DNA of 64,000 bases from assembly GCF_013426975.1 (NCBI RefSeq), contig NZ_JACCPY010000001.1, positions 62,001 to 126,000 on the forward strand, in the 5' to 3' direction. The DNA is from Sphaerotilus sulfidivorans. Lineage in GTDB: Bacteria; Pseudomonadota; Gammaproteobacteria; Burkholderiales; Burkholderiaceae_C. Below are positions 52,264 through 64,000 of the stretch, piece after piece. Below the pieces are notes generated by a model, which was not told where the DNA came from, made no database searches, and saw only the letters and a program-made list of their open reading frames with translations. How positions within the stretch are numbered: position 1 is the stretch's first letter; each line of letters starts with the position of its first letter. Both the position numbers and the translations under genes were made by a program.

Positions 52264-54621
52264 ATGCGCAAGGAAGTGTCCCGCCCCGAGCCGGTCCGCC
52301 GCTCGCGCAGCCGCAAGGGCGGCGCGCCGGTGCTGCTGTCGCCGGGCCTGCTGGACTCGCCGGTGCTCGATCAGCTCTGCACCCATTTCGTGCTGACGCT
52401 GACGCTGCGCCAGGCCGGCCGCTTCGCCGGGCGACGCGACTGGAACAGCCTGCTGTCGCTGACCGCGCGGCATCTGGTCTGGCCGGTCAGCGTGCTGCAG
52501 CGGCTGCGCGAGTTCCTGGGCCGCCGGGTGCGCGACCATGAGGCCTGGTCGGACCATGCGCAGCTCGACGACGCGGCCTTCCTGGAGCGCCACGGCTGGT
52601 GGGGCGGCCCCTACGAGGAAGGCACGCTCTACTTCTACCTCGACGAATACATCAAGGACGCGCCCAAGGACCTGATGGCGATCCTGGGCACCACCGGCGA
52701 CTGGCTGGCGCAGCACCTGCGGCAGAACGACACGCTGGTCGAGAAGAACGTCGAGCTGCTGGCCGGCCTGCTGCAGCTCAATCCGGCCGAACGTGCGCTG
52801 ATCCTGTACGGCACGCTGGCGCGCTACCAGCGCGACCTGCGCGGCCTGCTGGTCGAGTTCAAGGTCGCCAGCGCCCAGGAGGCCTACGCGACGCTGGCCG
52901 AGGTGGCCGGCGTCGACCAGCGCGATGTGGCCGAGGCGCTGCGCGCCGGCAGCCGGCTCGAGCGCATCGGCATGATCGAGAACCTGATCTCCGAGCACAA
53001 CATCACCGACCTGGCCGACCTGATGAAGGTCTCCGACCAGCTGCCGCCTGTGCTGATGCGCGAGTACCGCGACCCGCAGGACCTGATGGCGGTCTTCACC
53101 CGGCCCTCGGTCAAGAGCGAGCTGACGGCGGCGGACTTCCACTTCGTCGCCGACGAGGTCGAGGTGCTGACCGCGCTGCTGAGGAACGCGGTCGCGCGGC
53201 GCGAAGGCGGCGTCAACGTGCTGATGTACGGCCCGCCCGGCACCGGCAAGACCGAACTCGCCCGGGTGGTGGCGCAGCAGGCCGGACTCGAGCTCTACGA
53301 GGTCGAGCATGCCGACCGCGACGGCAATTCGCTGTCGGGCCGCGACCGCTACCGCTCGCTGCAGATCAGCCAGGTCTTCCTGAAGGCCAGCCCGGAGGTG
53401 GCGCTGCTGTTCGACGAGGTCGAGGATGTCTTCCCGCCGATCTCCTCGGACGCGGCGCAGCTGATCGCCCGGCTCGAGAGCAGCGGCGATGGCGGCGCCT
53501 CCGGCTCGGTCAACGGCAAGGCCTGGGTCAACCAGATCCTCGAGAGCAATCCGGTCCCGGTGATCTGGGTCACCAACCGCATCGAGCAGATCGATCCGGC
53601 CTTCCGGCGCCGCTTCCAGTACCACCTGGAGCTGAAGTCGCCACCGCCGGGCGCGCGCGAGGCGCTGGTGCGCCGGGCGCTGGGCCCGGCCGAGGTCAGC
53701 GCCGAGTTCATCGAGCGGCTGACGCAGCGCAAGGCGCTGACGCCGGCGCAGATCCGCACCGCGGTGCGCTTCGCCCGGCTGGTCGGCGAGACGACACCCG
53801 GCGACGCCACGGCGCTGGAGCGCCTGATCGAGCGCCAGATCGCGCACGCCGACCTGGCGCTGGGCAACACCGACGCGACCCGCCCGGCCGCGCGCCCGGC
53901 GGTGACCGGCTATGACCTGGCGCTGCTGAATGTCGAGAGCCGCTTCGAGGTGCCGCGCATCGTCGAGGCGCTGCGCCGGCGCGGCCACGGCGCGCTGTGC
54001 TTTCACGGCGCGCCCGGCACCGGCAAGACCGCGCTGGCCGAGCACATCGCGCAGGCCCTGGGCCGCCCGCTGATGATCCGCCAGGCCAGCGACCTGGTGA
54101 GCAAGTTCGTCGGCGAGACCGAGCAGAACATGGCGCGCATGTTCGCCGAGGCCGGCGCCGAGCAGGCGGTGCTGCTGCTCGACGAGGCCGACAGCTTCCT
54201 GCGCACCCGCCGCCGCGCCGAGCGCAGCTACGAGGTGACCGAGGTCAACGAGATGCTGCAGGGCATGGAGCGCTTCGGCGGCGTCTTCATCTGCACCACC
54301 AACCTGTTCGAGGATCTCGACGAGGCAGCCCTGCGGCGCTTCACCTTCAAGATCCGCTTCCTGCCGCTGCGCGCCGAGCAGCGCGAGCGCATGTTCGTCG
54401 CCGAGGCGCTGGGCGGCGCGGCCGAGCGGCTGAGCGACGAGCAGCGCCGGCGCCTGGCGCTGCTCGACCAACTCGCCTGCGGCGACTTCGCTGCGGTGCG
54501 CCGCCAGGTCGACATTCTCGGCGAGGCCTTCGAGCCCGACGAGTTCCTGGCCCAGCTCGAGAGCGAGCACCGGGTCAAGCCGCAGGTGCGCGAGCGCCGC
54601 TCGATCGGCTTCACGCACTGA
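52264..54621 (+). CDS. Tandem AAA+ ATPase
   Basis: 785 residues from the ATG at 52264 (GAGGAG upstream). A helical N-terminal region (about 1-290) precedes two AAA+ modules. Module 1 has Walker A GPPGTGKTE (near 322), Walker B ALLFDEVEDVFPP and an Arg finger in DPAFRRRFQYHLEL. Module 2 has GAPGTGKTA (near 582), VLLLDEADSFLR, the second region with CTTNLFEDLDEAALRRFTFK. Both sets are intact, as in Cdc48/p97 or SpoVK-like remodelling ATPases. The substrate is unknown. The protein is related to uncharacterised proteobacterial double-AAA+ proteins and has no membrane segment. Confidence 0.85.
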   Translation: MRKEVSRPEPVRRSRSRKGGAPVLLSPGLLDSPVLDQLCTHFVLTLTLRQAGRFAGRRDWNSLLSLTARHLVWPVSVLQRLREFLGRRVRDHEAWSDHAQLDDAAFLERHGWWGGPYEEGTLYFYLDEYIKDAPKDLMAILGTTGDWLAQHLRQNDTLVEKNVELLAGLLQLNPAERALILYGTLARYQRDLRGLLVEFKVASAQEAYATLAEVAGVDQRDVAEALRAGSRLERIGMIENLISEHNITDLADLMKVSDQLPPVLMREYRDPQDLMAVFTRPSVKSELTAADFHFVADEVEVLTALLRNAVARREGGVNVLMYGPPGTGKTELARVVAQQAGLELYEVEHADRDGNSLSGRDRYRSLQISQVFLKASPEVALLFDEVEDVFPPISSDAAQLIARLESSGDGGASGSVNGKAWVNQILESNPVPVIWVTNRIEQIDPAFRRRFQYHLELKSPPPGAREALVRRALGPAEVSAEFIERLTQRKALTPAQIRTAVRFARLVGETTPGDATALERLIERQIAHADLALGNTDATRPAARPAVTGYDLALLNVESRFEVPRIVEALRRRGHGALCFHGAPGTGKTALAEHIAQALGRPLMIRQASDLVSKFVGETEQNMARMFAEAGAEQAVLLLDEADSFLRTRRRAERSYEVTEVNEMLQGMERFGGVFICTTNLFEDLDEAALRRFTFKIRFLPLRAEQRERMFVAEALGGAAERLSDEQRRRLALLDQLACGDFAAVRRQVDILGEAFEPDEFLAQLESEHRVKPQVRERRSIGFTH

Positions 54622-54687
54622 CGCTGGGCGACGGCGCCCCCCGGGAGACTGCGCCGCCGGGCGCGTCCCGGCCGGCGGGGCCTGGCC

Positions 54688-55161
54688 TCAGCGGCGCACG
54701 CCGCCCTTGAGCTCGGCGGCCAGCGCGGCGAAGCCAGCCTCGTCGCCGGCGGCCAGCAGCGCGGCCTGCTGCGGCCAGCTGGCCGGCTGGGCCAGCCGGA
54801 AGCGCGGGCCGGCTGCGGCCAGCACCGCCGCCAGTTGCTCCGCATGCGCGTCCGCCAGCGCGGCAAAGCCGGTGATGCCGGCTTCCTTCAACAGCGTGGC
54901 GATGCGCGGGCCGATGCCCTCGATGCGGGTCAGATCGTCGTCGACGGCAACCGCAGCCACCGGAACCGGATCGGCCACGGGCGCCGGCTCGACCGGCTCG
55001 ACCGGCTCGGCCGGCGGCTCCGGCGTGGCCGTGCCCCCCTGCGAGGCCGGTGGCAGCCAGGCCGCCCAGGACATCCAGGCCCACCACTACGCTGCTGCGC
55101 CCATCAGCGCCAGCATCTGCTGTCCGGCCTGCACCGGCTCGAAGTCCTGTGTCGTGTCCAT
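54688..55161 (-). pseudogene. Membrane-anchored helix-hairpin-helix protein interrupted by an amber codon
   Basis: From an ATG at 55161 with a GAGGAAC site upstream, the frame reads [20 protein letters not shown], then GAAA and a TAG stop at 55087-55089. The same frame then continues [15 protein letters not shown], a Pro/Glu-rich linker and an HhH domain ([21 protein letters not shown]) to a stop at 54688. Together MLALMGAAA[12 protein letters not shown] would be one membrane helix. The downstream ATG at 55074 alone gives 128 residues without the full helix. Either the gene is newly broken (TGG to TAG would do it), the amber is read through, or there is a sequencing error. Confidence 0.65.
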
Positions 55162-55264
55162 CCGTTCCTCTTTCTCTCCAGAGATCATCGAAAGCACGCT
55201 TCCCGCATTGAATCACCCTTGTCCTGCGGCACTGTTGCATCCCCGCCGCAGCAGCACGATTACC

Positions 55265-55270
55265 TACAAT
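55265..55270 (+). promoter_or_regulatory. -10-like TACAAT just ahead of metH part 1
   Basis: TACAAT ends 8 bases before the ATG at 55279 in ccTACAATctgccgccATG. No ribosome site lies between, so a start of transcription at the ATG (leaderless mRNA) is likely. I see no cobalamin or SAH riboswitch in the 117-base upstream spacer. Confidence 0.5.
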
Positions 55271-55278
55271 CTGCCGCC

Positions 55279-56334
55279 ATGACCGCCCCGACCCCCGCCT
55301 ATACCCGCGCCGCCCGCCTGCCCGAGCTGCTCCAGCAGCGCATCGTCATCCTCGACGGCGCGATGGGCACGATGATCCAGCGCTACAAGCTCACGGAAGC
55401 CGACTTCCGCAGCGAGCGACTGAAGGACCACCCCAAGGACCTCAAGGGCAACAACGACCTGCTGGTGCTGACCCGCCCGGACGTGATCGGCGAGATCCAC
55501 CGCCAGTACCTGGCCGCCGGCGCCGACCTGATCGAGACCAACACCTTCGGCGCCAACCGGGTCGCGCAGGACGACTACGACCTGGGCGCGCTGTCCTACG
55601 AGATGAACGTCGCCGCCGCGCGGCTGGCGCGCCAGTGCTGCGACGCGTTCAGCACGCCGGAGAAGCCGCGCTTCGTCGCCGGCGCGATCGGCCCGACGCC
55701 GAAGACCGCCTCGATCAGCCCGGACGTCAACGATCCCGGCGCGCGCAACACCAGCTTCGACGAGCTGCTCGAGGCCTACAAGGAGCAGGCGCGCGGCCTG
55801 CTCGACGGCGGCGCCGACCTGTTCCTGATCGAGACCATCTTCGACACGCTCAACGCCAAGGCCGCGATCTTCGCGGTCGACGAGCTGATGGAGGAGACCG
55901 GCGAGCGTCTGCCGGTCATCATCTCCGGCACCGTCACCGACGCGTCCGGGCGCATCCTGTCGGGCCAGACGGTGGGCGCGTTCTGGAACAGCGTGCGCCA
56001 CGCCCGCCCGATCGCGATCGGCCTGAACTGCGCGCTGGGCGCCACGCTGATGCGGCCGTATGTGGAAGAACTGTCGAAGATCGCTGGCGACACCTTCATC
56101 TCCTGCTACCCGAACGCCGGCCTGCCCAACCCGATGAGCGACACCGGCTTCGACGAGACGCCCGACATCACCGGCCGGCTGGTCGAGGAGTTCGCGCAGG
56201 CCGGCTTCCTCAACATCGCCGGCGGCTGCTGCGGCACCACGCCGGACCATATCCGCGAGATCGCCGAGCGGGTCGGCAAGTACCAGCCGCGCTGCCGCCA
56301 TGCCGCGCCGTTCACCTCCCTCATCGGCGACTGA
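55279..56334 (+). CDS. metH: Methionine synthase MetH, homocysteine-binding part
   Basis: 351 residues: the N-terminal homocysteine-methyltransferase barrel of B12-dependent methionine synthase, encoded alone. Motifs are [40 protein letters not shown] and the zinc-binding Cys residues in GLNCALGA and [12 protein letters not shown]. It transfers the methyl group to homocysteine. The rest of the enzyme is the next gene, 21 bases downstream. The split into two genes is common in Burkholderiales and is not a frameshift, since the second gene has its own start. Confidence 0.95.
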   Translation: MTAPTPAYTRAARLPELLQQRIVILDGAMGTMIQRYKLTEADFRSERLKDHPKDLKGNNDLLVLTRPDVIGEIHRQYLAAGADLIETNTFGANRVAQDDYDLGALSYEMNVAAARLARQCCDAFSTPEKPRFVAGAIGPTPKTASISPDVNDPGARNTSFDELLEAYKEQARGLLDGGADLFLIETIFDTLNAKAAIFAVDELMEETGERLPVIISGTVTDASGRILSGQTVGAFWNSVRHARPIAIGLNCALGATLMRPYVEELSKIAGDTFISCYPNAGLPNPMSDTGFDETPDITGRLVEEFAQAGFLNIAGGCCGTTPDHIREIAERVGKYQPRCRHAAPFTSLIGD

Positions 56335-56355
56335 AGCCTGCAGGACCACAAGAAC

Positions 56356-59100
<2,745 letters not shown>

Positions 59101-59133
59101 TCCGAGCCGGCGCCAACAGCCGGCAGCAAGCAG

Positions 59134-59160
59134 AAAGGGCACCCCGAGGGGTGCCCTTTT
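59134..59160 (+). terminator. Intrinsic terminator after metH
   Basis: aaagggcaccc pairs with gggtgcccttt (11 bp) around a cgag loop, and the 3' arm ends in a T-run. It lies 34 bases after the metH stop and faces a convergent gene, so it may serve both strands (A-run on the left side). Confidence 0.88.
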
Positions 59161-59211
59161 GCAAGGAGCGCACCGCGGACATCGTCCGCGGAAGACGCTC
59201 GCCGCGGTGAC

Positions 59212-59796
59212 TCAGCCCAGGCGAGCCGCGCCCTTGCGGCGACGCGACATGAAGCCCAGCGCGCCCAGACCGGCCAGCATCATCGCGTAGGTCTCGGGCT
59301 CCGGCACCGGTGCCGAGATCGCGACGTTGTCGAGGGTCACGCCCGAGCCGAAGCCCGAGAAGTACAGATGGTAGGAGGTACCGGCCACGCCATTGAAGTT
59401 GTAGCTGGCGGTCACCGGGGTCGAGCCCCAGTCGGTGACCTCGTTGAGCACCGTGCCGCTGGTAGCCACCGGCGTGGTGAAGTTGCTCAGGCCGACATCG
59501 CTCGACAGGAACAGGCGCGAGCGGCCTTCGCCGGCCACGGTGAAGCTGATCTGGTAGACCGCCGTGCTCAGCACCGAGAAGGACTGGTAGACCGAGTCGC
59601 CTGCGTCCAGATCCAGCATGCCGCCGACCAGCTCGGGCGTGCCCGAGCCGATGCTCCAGGAACCGTTGGCATAGCCGAGATCCGAGGCGCTGAAGGTCGG
59701 GTCGAGCAGAGAAATGGACTGGGCCTGGGCGGCGCCCGCCAGAGCGGTCAGCAGGGCGGCGGCCAGCGGCAGGCGCTTCAGGAATCGGGTGGTCAT
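59212..59796 (-). CDS. PEP-CTERM exported protein
   Basis: 194 residues. A signal peptide ends near AQA-QS (about 26). The body is a beta-rich, Ser/Gly/Thr-rich domain with no strong family match. The C-terminus has VPEPETYAMMLAGLGALGFM followed by SRRRK, the PEP-CTERM sorting signal. Such proteins are processed by exosortase (EpsH/XrtA) and usually displayed at the cell surface or in exopolysaccharide. No exosortase gene is in this window. It is followed by the convergent metH terminator. Confidence 0.88.
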   Translation of the reverse strand: MTTRFLKRLPLAAALLTALAGAAQAQSISLLDPTFSASDLGYANGSWSIGSGTPELVGGMLDLDAGDSVYQSFSVLSTAVYQISFTVAGEGRSRLFLSSDVGLSNFTTPVATSGTVLNEVTDWGSTPVTASYNFNGVAGTSYHLYFSGFGSGVTLDNVAISAPVPEPETYAMMLAGLGALGFMSRRRKGAARLG

Positions 59797-59938
59797 CGGG
59801 GAAATCTCCTGGACATGGATCGGCAGACGCGATTGCTGCCGTGGTTTTCCAGTCTAGGCAAGCCCTGCGAACACGCCACCCTCATTCACGGGGTAGGTCG
59901 CGAAGACCGTCAGGCAATTCACCGACTTATTTCATGTT

Positions 59939-59955
59939 CCCCCGGAAACCGGGGG
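59939..59955 (-). other. GC hairpin downstream of proB
   Basis: CCCCCGG and CCGGGGG pair around an AAA loop, 26 bases after the proB stop. No T-tract follows on the minus strand, so any termination would be inefficient. Confidence 0.35.
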
Positions 59956-59980
59956 GACACCCCCGGGAACTCCTTGGGAT

Positions 59981-61099
59981 TCAGAGCCGGACCAGGTTGT
60001 CGCGATGGATCAGCTCGGGCTCGTTGGCATAGCCCAGCAGCCCCTCGATCTGCGACGAGGGCTTGCGCGCGATGCGCCGGGTCTCGCTGGCAGCGTAGTT
60101 GGCCAGACCGCGCGCGATCTCGGCGCCGGCAGCAGTGCGCACCGCGATGACATCGCCGCGCGCGAACTCGCCGCTGACCTCGATCACGCCGATCGGCAGC
60201 AGGCTCTTGCCCTCGTCACGCAGCTTCAGCGCCGCGCCGTCGTCGACGACCACCGCGCCGCGCAGCTGCAGGTGATCGGCCATCCACTGCTTGCGCGCGG
60301 CGACCTTCTGCGTCGCCGCCACCAGCAGCGTGCCGATCGATTCGCCCTCAACCAGGCGCAGCAGCGCATCCTGCTCGCGGCCCCAGGCGATCACGGTGCT
60401 GGCACCGCTGCCGGCTGCGCGCTTCGCGGCCAGGATCTTGGTGATCATGCCGCCCTTGCCGATCGAGCTGCCGGCGCCGCCCGCCATCTGCTCGAGCTCC
60501 GGCGTGCCAGCCACCGCCTCGTGAATGAACTTCGCGTCCGGATCCTTGCGCGGATCGGCCGAATAGAGGCCCTTCTGGTCGGTCAGGATGACCAACGCAT
60601 CGGCCTCGATCAGATTGGCCACCAGGGCGCCGAGCGTGTCGTTGTCGCCGACCTTGATCTCGTCGGTGACCACCGTGTCGTTCTCGTTGATGACCGGCAC
60701 CACGCCCAGCTCCAGCAGCGTCAAGAGCGTCGAGCGGGCGTTGAGGTAGCGCTCGCGGTCGGCCAGGTCGGCGTGCGTGAGCAGCACCTGCGCGCTGCCC
60801 AGGCCCTGCTCGCGCAGCGAGGTCTCGTAGATCTGCGCCAGGCCCATCTGGCCGACGGCGGCCGCGGCCTGCAGCTCGTTGATCTCCTTGGGCCGGGTCG
60901 CCCAGCCCAGGCGCTTCATGCCCTCGGCGATCGCGCCCGAGGACACCATCACCACCTCGCGGCCCTGGCGCACCAGCGCCGCCAGCTGCACGCACCAGGC
61001 GTGGATCGCGGCGGCGTCGAGCCCGCGCCCCTCGTTGGTGACCAGGCTGGAGCCGACCTTGACGACGATGCGGCGGGCGTTCTTCAGGACATCACTCAT
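59981..61099 (-). CDS. proB: Glutamate 5-kinase
   Basis: 372 residues: an amino-acid-kinase domain (about 1-255; [71 protein letters not shown]) and a C-terminal PUA domain (about 270-355). It phosphorylates glutamate in the first step of proline synthesis and is feedback-inhibited by proline in the family. proA is not adjacent. It lies 44 bases after obgE, in the common obgE-proB order of betaproteobacteria. Confidence 0.95.
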   Translation of the reverse strand: MSDVLKNARRIVVKVGSSLVTNEGRGLDAAAIHAWCVQLAALVRQGREVVMVSSGAIAEGMKRLGWATRPKEINELQAAAAVGQMGLAQIYETSLREQGLGSAQVLLTHADLADRERYLNARSTLLTLLELGVVPVINENDTVVTDEIKVGDNDTLGALVANLIEADALVILTDQKGLYSADPRKDPDAKFIHEAVAGTPELEQMAGGAGSSIGKGGMITKILAAKRAAGSGASTVIAWGREQDALLRLVEGESIGTLLVAATQKVAARKQWMADHLQLRGAVVVDDGAALKLRDEGKSLLPIGVIEVSGEFARGDVIAVRTAAGAEIARGLANYAASETRRIARKPSSQIEGLLGYANEPELIHRDNLVRL

Positions 61100-61143
61100 G
61101 GCAGCGGGCCGCGGCGACCGCGGACGAAGAGGTGGAGACGGAA

Positions 61144-62334
61144 TCAGCGGAAGCGGGGATCGTCGGAGTCGGGCACGTAGGCGGCCTCGTCGTCCTTCGG
61201 CGCGGTCGGCTTCAGCGCAGCCTTGGCACGGCGGCGCGGCGCGGGCGCGGCGACCTCGACCGGCGCCGGCTCGGCCGACTCCTCGATGAAGCGCACATCC
61301 GGGGCCTCGATCGGCGGCGCATTCAGCTTCGAGACATGGTCATAGAGCGCATGCACCAGCGGATCGCAGCCCTCGCGGGTCAGGGCGGACAGCTCGAACA
61401 CCGGGCCCTTCCAGCGCAGCCGGCGCACGATGTCCTTCACCCGCGCCTTGCGCTCGACCGGATCGGGCAGCATGTCGAGCTTGTTGAGCACCAGCCAGCG
61501 CGGCTTCTCGTAGAGCGCCCTGTCGTACTTCTTCAGCTCGCGGGCGATCGCGCGGACCTCGGCGACCGGGTCGACGTTCTCGTCGAAAGGCACCGCATCG
61601 ACCAGATGCAGCAGCACGCGGGTGCGCTGCAGGTGGCGCAGGAACAGGTGGCCCAGGCCGGCGCCCTCGGAGGCGCCCTCGATCAGGCCCGGCACGTCGG
61701 CGACGACGAAGCTCTGACTCGGACCGACGCGCACGACACCCAGGTTCGGATGCAGCGTGGTGAAGGGATAGTCGGCGATCTTCGGCCGCGCGTTCGAGAT
61801 CGCGGTGATCAGCGTCGACTTGCCGGCGTTGGGCATGCCCAGCAGGCCGACGTCGGCCAGCACGCGCAGCTCCAGCTTGAGCGCCTTGATCTCGCCGGGC
61901 CAGCCCGGGGTCTTCTGGCGCGGCGCGCGATTGGTGCTGGACTTGAAGTGCAGGTTGCCGAAGCCGCCGTCGCCGCCCTTGGCCAGGACGATCTTCTCGC
62001 CGTGCTCGAGCAGCTCGGCGATGATCTCCTCGGTCTCGGCGTCGCGGATGATCGTGCCCACCGGCATGCGCAGCACCACGTCCTCGCCAGCAGCGCCGAA
62101 CTGGTCCGAGCCGCGACCGGCCTCGCCATTGCGCGCCTCGTGGCGGCGGGTGTAGCGGAAATCGACCAGCGTGTTCAGGTTGCGGTCGCCCAGCGCGTAG
62201 ACATGGCCGCCGCGGCCGCCATTGCCGCCATCGGGGCCGCCAAAGGGAATGAACTTCTCGCGCCGGAAGCTCGCGCAGCCGGCACCACCGTTTCCGGCGG
62301 CCACGTCGATCGTGACCTCATCGACAAATTTCAT
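61144..62334 (-). CDS. obgE: Obg family GTPase (ribosome assembly)
   Basis: 396 residues from the ATG at 62334. The glycine-rich OBG domain (about 1-158) has [35 protein letters not shown] and [14 protein letters not shown]. The G domain shows the P-loop GMPNAGKST, switch [22 protein letters not shown] and the SAL motif. A charged C-terminal tail follows. ObgE binds the 50S subunit and links ribosome maturation to (p)ppGpp. Its position behind rplU-rpmA is the standard one, but a hairpin with T-run separates it from rpmA. Confidence 0.96.
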   Translation of the reverse strand: MKFVDEVTIDVAAGNGGAGCASFRREKFIPFGGPDGGNGGRGGHVYALGDRNLNTLVDFRYTRRHEARNGEAGRGSDQFGAAGEDVVLRMPVGTIIRDAETEEIIAELLEHGEKIVLAKGGDGGFGNLHFKSSTNRAPRQKTPGWPGEIKALKLELRVLADVGLLGMPNAGKSTLITAISNARPKIADYPFTTLHPNLGVVRVGPSQSFVVADVPGLIEGASEGAGLGHLFLRHLQRTRVLLHLVDAVPFDENVDPVAEVRAIARELKKYDRALYEKPRWLVLNKLDMLPDPVERKARVKDIVRRLRWKGPVFELSALTREGCDPLVHALYDHVSKLNAPPIEAPDVRFIEESAEPAPVEVAAPAPRRRAKAALKPTAPKDDEAAYVPDSDDPRFR

Positions 62335-62367
62335 GCGTGTTCTCCGGACGAGAGATCTTTGCAATGC

Positions 62368-62392
62368 AAAAAGCCCCGGCACGCCGGGGCTT
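62368..62392 (-). terminator. Terminator between rpmA and obgE
   Basis: On the minus strand AAGCCCCGG and CCGGGGCTT (9 bp) enclose a 4-base loop and are followed by TTTTTGC. It lies 39 bases after the rpmA stop. It should reduce readthrough of the abundant rplU-rpmA message into obgE-proB. Confidence 0.85.
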
Positions 62393-62430
62393 CATGCGCA
62401 TGAGGCGAAAGGACAGGTGTGTCCGTTCGC

Positions 62431-62688
62431 TCAGACCGGCGTGACGACGACGGTCTTGCGGTTCTCGGCGCCCTTGACGGCGAACGAGATCGTGCCGTCG
62501 ACCAGCGCGAACAGCGTGTGGTCACGGCCCATGCCAACGCCCGGACCGGCGTGGAAACGGGTGCCGCGCTGACGCACGATGATCGAACCTGCGCTCACGA
62601 CCTGGCCACCGTAGGCCTTGACGCCGAGCATCTTCGGCTGGGAATCACGGCCGTTCCGTGTGGAACCGCCGCCTTTTTTCTGTGCCAT
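62431..62688 (-). CDS. rpmA: 50S ribosomal protein L27
   Basis: 85 residues. It begins [20 protein letters not shown], the typical Lys/Gly-rich tail that reaches the peptidyl transferase centre, followed by [20 protein letters not shown] and [18 protein letters not shown]. There is no cleavable N-terminal extension. The gene lies 38 bases after rplU, and its mRNA probably ends at the hairpin at 62368-62392. Confidence 0.97.
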   Translation of the reverse strand: MAQKKGGGSTRNGRDSQPKMLGVKAYGGQVVSAGSIIVRQRGTRFHAGPGVGMGRDHTLFALVDGTISFAVKGAENRKTVVVTPV

Positions 62689-62726
62689 GTTTCAGCTCCT
62701 GGGAGATCTGGAATGAGGACCGGGGA

Positions 62727-63038
62727 TCAGGCCACGACCGCGCTGATCTGCAGCTCGGTGTAGTTCTGGCGATGGCCCTGGCGCTTCTGGTAGTGCTTGC
62801 GGCGACGCATCTTGAAGATGCGGACCTTGTCGTGACGACCGTGCGAGACGACGGTGGCCGTCACCGAGGCGCCATCCACCAGGGGTGCACCGACCTTGAG
62901 CTCCGCGCCGTTGCCGACGGCGAGCACCTGGTCGATCACGATCTCCTGGCCGACGTCCGCAGTGATCTGTTCTACCTTGATTTTTTCGCCGGCTGCAACC
63001 TTGTATTGCTTGCCACCGGTTTTTATGACCGCGTACAT
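62727..63038 (-). CDS. rplU: 50S ribosomal protein L21
   Basis: 103 residues. It opens [20 protein letters not shown] and ends with the basic [20 protein letters not shown] region and ISAVVA. L21 binds 23S rRNA in the 50S subunit. Longer in-frame extensions upstream are not coding, since the family starts at this Met. A TACAAT hexamer lies about 94 bases upstream on the minus strand, back to back with the ispB promoter. Confidence 0.97.
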   Translation of the reverse strand: MYAVIKTGGKQYKVAAGEKIKVEQITADVGQEIVIDQVLAVGNGAELKVGAPLVDGASVTATVVSHGRHDKVRIFKMRRRKHYQKRQGHRQNYTELQISAVVA

Positions 63039-63131
63039 GTCAACCCTTTCGTGGGGAAAAGAACTTCCTGATCGCGCGCCGTGGCCTGCCTGCCTTGTGA
63101 AGCAGCAGACCCGTTCCGCGCGAAGCCGAAG

Positions 63132-63137
63132 ATTGTA
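63132..63137 (-). promoter_or_regulatory. -10-like TACAAT for rplU-rpmA
   Basis: TACAAT on the minus strand, 93 bases before the rplU start. TTGCGG occurs 20 bp upstream of it and TTGCAT nearer, neither at ideal spacing. The -10 match and location in a ribosomal leader support the call. Confidence 0.45.
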
Positions 63138-63245
63138 GCACGGCTCATGCAAGCAGTCCGCAATCCTGTCGGATCGGGCCGACGCACCCGCGCCGCCGGA
63201 CTGTCGGGCGATACCGTCACGGGCAGGCGGGGGCCGCAGGCTTCC

Positions 63246-63251
63246 TATAAT
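63246..63251 (+). promoter_or_regulatory. -10 TATAAT for ispB
   Basis: A perfect TATAAT lies 9 bases before the in-frame GTG at 63261 and 39 before the GTG at 63291. No convincing -35 is visible. If the first GTG is used, the mRNA would be nearly leaderless. Confidence 0.5.
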
Positions 63252-63290
63252 CCACGGATTGTGCCCTCCCGACCTGAGAAGTCCTCCCTC

Positions 63291-64000
63291 GTGAGCCTCG
63301 CCACCGATTCCTCGAACAACCAGGCCGCCATCACCGAACTGATGGCCGGCGAGATGGCGCAGGTTGACGCCGTGATCCACCGTCGGCTCGCCTCCGAGGT
63401 GGTGCTGATCAACCAGATCTCGCACTACATCGTCAGCGCGGGCGGCAAGCGGCTGCGCCCGATGCTGGTGCTGCTGTTCTCGCGCGCGCTCGGCTTCGAG
63501 CAGCCGGCCCGCTTCGAGCTGGCCGCCACCGTCGAGTTCATCCACACCGCGACGCTGCTGCATGACGACGTGGTCGACGAGTCCTCGCTGCGACGCGGCC
63601 GCCAGACCGCCAACGCGCTGTTCGGCAATGCCGCCAGCGTGCTGGTGGGCGACTTCCTGTACTCGCGCGCCTTCCAGATGATGGTGTCGGTCGACAGCAT
63701 GCGGGTGCTCGAGGTGCTGGCCGACGCAACCAACGTCATCGCCGAGGGCGAGGTGCTGCAGCTGCTGAACATGCATGACCCCGACATCTCGGTCGAGGAC
63801 TATCTGCGTGTCATCCGCTACAAGACCGCCAAGCTCTTCGAGGCCAGCGCCCGCATCGGCGCGGTGCTGGCCGGCAGCGACAGCCCGCTCGAGGAGGCCT
63901 GCGCGGCCTACGGCCAGGCGCTGGGCACCGCCTTCCAGATCGTCGACGACCTGCTCGACTACGAGGGCACCACCGCTGCGCTGGGCAAGAACGTCGGCGA
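63291..64000 (+). CDS. ispB: Octaprenyl (polyprenyl) diphosphate synthase, 3' end off the right edge
   Basis: About 236 residues are in the window. The start is a GTG at 63291 or, 10 codons earlier, a GTG at 63261. No ATG precedes the conserved region. [18 protein letters not shown] and the first Asp-rich motif [20 protein letters not shown] are intact. [34 protein letters not shown] and the second Asp motif [13 protein letters not shown] follow. This is a trans-long-chain prenyltransferase making the ubiquinone side-chain precursor. Its position divergent to rplU-rpmA is typical for ispB. Chain length cannot be read from this part. Confidence 0.93.
   Translation, partial: MSLATDSSNNQAAITELMAGEMAQVDAVIHRRLASEVVLINQISHYIVSAGGKRLRPMLVLLFSRALGFEQPARFELAATVEFIHTATLLHDDVVDESSLRRGRQTANALFGNAASVLVGDFLYSRAFQMMVSVDSMRVLEVLADATNVIAEGEVLQLLNMHDPDISVEDYLRVIRYKTAKLFEASARIGAVLAGSDSPLEEACAAYGQALGTAFQIVDDLLDYEGTTAALGKNVG

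Noticed and set aside
55162-55278. Cobalamin or S-adenosylhomocysteine riboswitch before metH
   Set aside because: The spacer is only 117 bases and shows neither conserved core. Only a -10-like hexamer is seen.

Overview
The window is a high-GC chromosomal segment of a Gram-negative, flagellated betaproteobacterium. Gene content fits the order Burkholderiales, most likely the Leptothrix/Sphaerotilus/Rubrivivax group. Supporting features are a metH split into two adjacent genes, a PhaM-like PHA-granule protein, a DUF3567 gene, GlcD-GlcE-GlcF, a PEP-CTERM protein, and a complete flg cluster with flgA-flgM-flgN divergent from flgB-flgL. The taxonomic call is an inference from gene content.

Layout. 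1-2498 holds a multi-PAS histidine kinase cut by the left edge, and 2612-3817 an EAL-like/HDOD protein. 3876-14239 (minus strand) holds flgBCDEFGHIJKL. 14384-16228 (plus strand) holds flgA, flgM and flgN, with a near-consensus sigma-28 promoter in front of flgM. 16265-19008 (minus) holds a DUF1801 protein, dcd, a PhnD-type binding protein and a NarL-type regulator. 19096-25336 (minus) is an iron-acquisition block: siderophore receptor, PiuC-type hydroxylase, TonB, ExbB, ExbD and a coupled FMN oxidase. 25616-30000 holds an acyltransferase, a DUF2325 protein, a diverged HemS-like protein, HemP and Fur, with Fur-box-like sites. 30193-32544 is ahpC-ahpF. 32764-36411 encodes a secreted DUF1800/DUF1501 pair. 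36488-38277 is fabA-fabB, and 38452-38682 a DUF465 protein.

38830-40933 contains the most unusual element: an AAA ATPase and a DUF4276/TOPRIM-like protein, lower in GC than the surroundings. They sit between two copies of a 10-bp direct repeat that coincides with the start codon of tgt, as if a two-gene module had landed on the tgt start site. It looks like a candidate anti-phage or genome-conflict module.

40928-52092 holds tgt, a SMI1/KNR4-like gene, glcDEF, a FIST protein, PhaM, a TraB/GumN protein, a degenerate FAH-family protein, a DUF3108 protein and a DUF3567 protein. 52264-59100 holds a tandem AAA+ protein, an amber-interrupted helix-hairpin-helix gene, and the two metH halves followed by a strong terminator. 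59212-64000 holds a PEP-CTERM protein, proB, obgE, rpmA, rplU and the start of ispB, cut by the right edge.

Functionally the segment combines motility assembly and its FlgM checkpoint, Fur/OxyR-type iron and peroxide control, fatty-acid unsaturation, methionine and proline synthesis, glycolate oxidation and ribosome biogenesis. Two sequence habits recur. One is -10-like hexamers 6-9 bases from a start codon, which suggests leaderless mRNAs. The other is intergenic spacers made of short tandem repeats. No intergenic gap exceeds 300 bp, and no tRNA, rRNA, CRISPR array or transposase was seen.
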